A stretch of 44,762 bases of DNA from an uncultured Clostridia bacterium (GTDB taxonomy: Bacteria; Bacillota; Clostridia; Lachnospirales; Anaerotignaceae): positions 1 through 44,762 of the forward strand of contig CALWSR010000025.1 of the NCBI GenBank assembly GCA_944384265.1, read 5' to 3'. The first letter of the stretch is position 1, and each line of letters starts with the position of its first letter. The translations under genes and the position numbers were made by a program. Positions 44,364 through 44,762 of the stretch are shown here, in pieces. The notes under the pieces are model-generated. The model searched no databases. It was not told the DNA's origin and worked only from the letters and a program-made list of their open reading frames with translations.

Positions 44364-44762
44364 TTATCCTTTTCTGTCATCCAGCTCAGACCATTCAAAA
44401 TTTTCACCACACAGAGGTATAAATATAAATTTGCTTTTTCCCAGCTCTATTGTGTCATAGGCAGAAAGCTCCTGAGGGGTATAGACGGCCTCATCATTGA
44501 CATATACAAGCCCTTGAGAATCTCCGGGCAATATCAATGTTTTTCTTTTTTTGGGGTCATAGACAAACACAGCGTGATTTTTTTTGGCAATGTGATTATC
44601 TCCCAATATTTGTATGTCCATGGTTTCTCCCCGGCCCAAAAAATTTTTTTCTGTCATAATTTTATAGTCCCTTCCCTTTGAGGGGCCTTCAATGCATACC
44701 AGCCAGCCCGTCACAGGGTCCATCACCTCCAAATCTCCCAAATAGGGTGTTTTGCTGTCATA
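44364..44762 (-). CDS. FHA-domain protein, partial at the window edge
   Basis: The last 132 or so residues of a gene open to the edge. GWLVCIEGPSKGRDYKI leads to NFLGRG, the FHA glycine-Arg motif (GR in LGRGETMDIQI), then NHIAKKNHAVFVYDPKKR, corresponding to the SxxH pattern of phosphothreonine-binding loops (here KKNH), and the DGxxLNGxxI-like VYVNDEAVYTPQELSAYD. The usual phosphopeptide-contacting Ser of SxxH is replaced by Lys, so binding may be weak. Stop at 44364; the N-terminus lies outside the window. It leads into the PP2C-like gene. Confidence 0.8.
   Translation of the reverse strand, partial: YDSKTPYLGDLEVMDPVTGWLVCIEGPSKGRDYKIMTEKNFLGRGETMDIQILGDNHIAKKNHAVFVYDPKKRKTLILPGDSQGLVYVNDEAVYTPQELSAYDTIELGKSKFIFIPLCGENFEWSELDDRKG

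Overview
The window reads as chromosomal DNA of a low-GC, Gram-positive, spore-forming and flagellated anaerobe of the class Clostridia. The evidence is AT-rich intergenic DNA, strong AGGAGG ribosome-binding sites, a T-box-controlled thrS, a Firmicute-type class II GalT, csrA beside flagellin, and small genes behind sigma-K-like promoters. Almost every large gene is on the minus strand. I cannot name the genus from sequence alone.

Layout. 0.3-8.4 kb: thrS with its T-box leader, a CorA-type transporter, decayed small genes, tRNA-Arg(CCG), a tiny sporulation-like gene, a degenerate Mrr-like protein and a PLP aminotransferase. 8.4-14.7 kb: a complete F1Fo ATP synthase operon (atpBEFHAGDC) with promoter, 5' stem-loop and terminator. 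15.1-19.6 kb: an IS200-type transposase relic, a membrane-anchored coiled-coil protein, galT, and two small genes including a cysteine/glycine-rich one. 19.6-23.2 kb: a flagellar post-transcriptional unit (FliB-like methylase, flagellin, csrA) with a CsrA-type hairpin in the flagellin leader, divergent from an HTH regulator over a shared palindrome. 23.3-25.5 kb: an HExxH protein with nonapeptide repeats and a 0.9-kb higher-order tandem array. 25.6-29.0 kb: a class V aminotransferase, an ECF S component and a divergent MocR regulator, probably a vitamin-B6-related locus. 29.1-30.5 kb: a prophage lysis relic (phi-LC3 holin, type I toxin-antitoxin, amidase broken by a 64-nt triple-hairpin insert). 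30.5-38.5 kb: a decaying accessory region with an insertion sequence, small orphan genes, broken genes and one GNAT acetyltransferase. 39.4 kb to the end: vWA, PP2C-like/TPR and FHA proteins forming a membrane signalling module that continues past the window.

A thread through the whole window is a family of about 130-260 bp repeats with terminal inverted repeats (TGTTAC-TTTCATATGAAA type). There are seven copies with at least one recognisable end and one fragment. Their ends match those of the 1.23-kb insertion sequence at 30787-32016, so they look like MITEs that this element could mobilise. Five of the seven sit, in the same orientation, 16-34 bp upstream of a start codon, including inside the thrS leader between the T-box terminator and the gene. 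The insertion sequence itself is broken by two frame changes and a stop.

The strongest candidates for something new are the gene-start-targeted MITE family, the triple-hairpin insert in the amidase, the ABABA tandem array, and the vWA/PP2C/FHA module. All functional statements rest on motif recognition by eye; no database search was possible.
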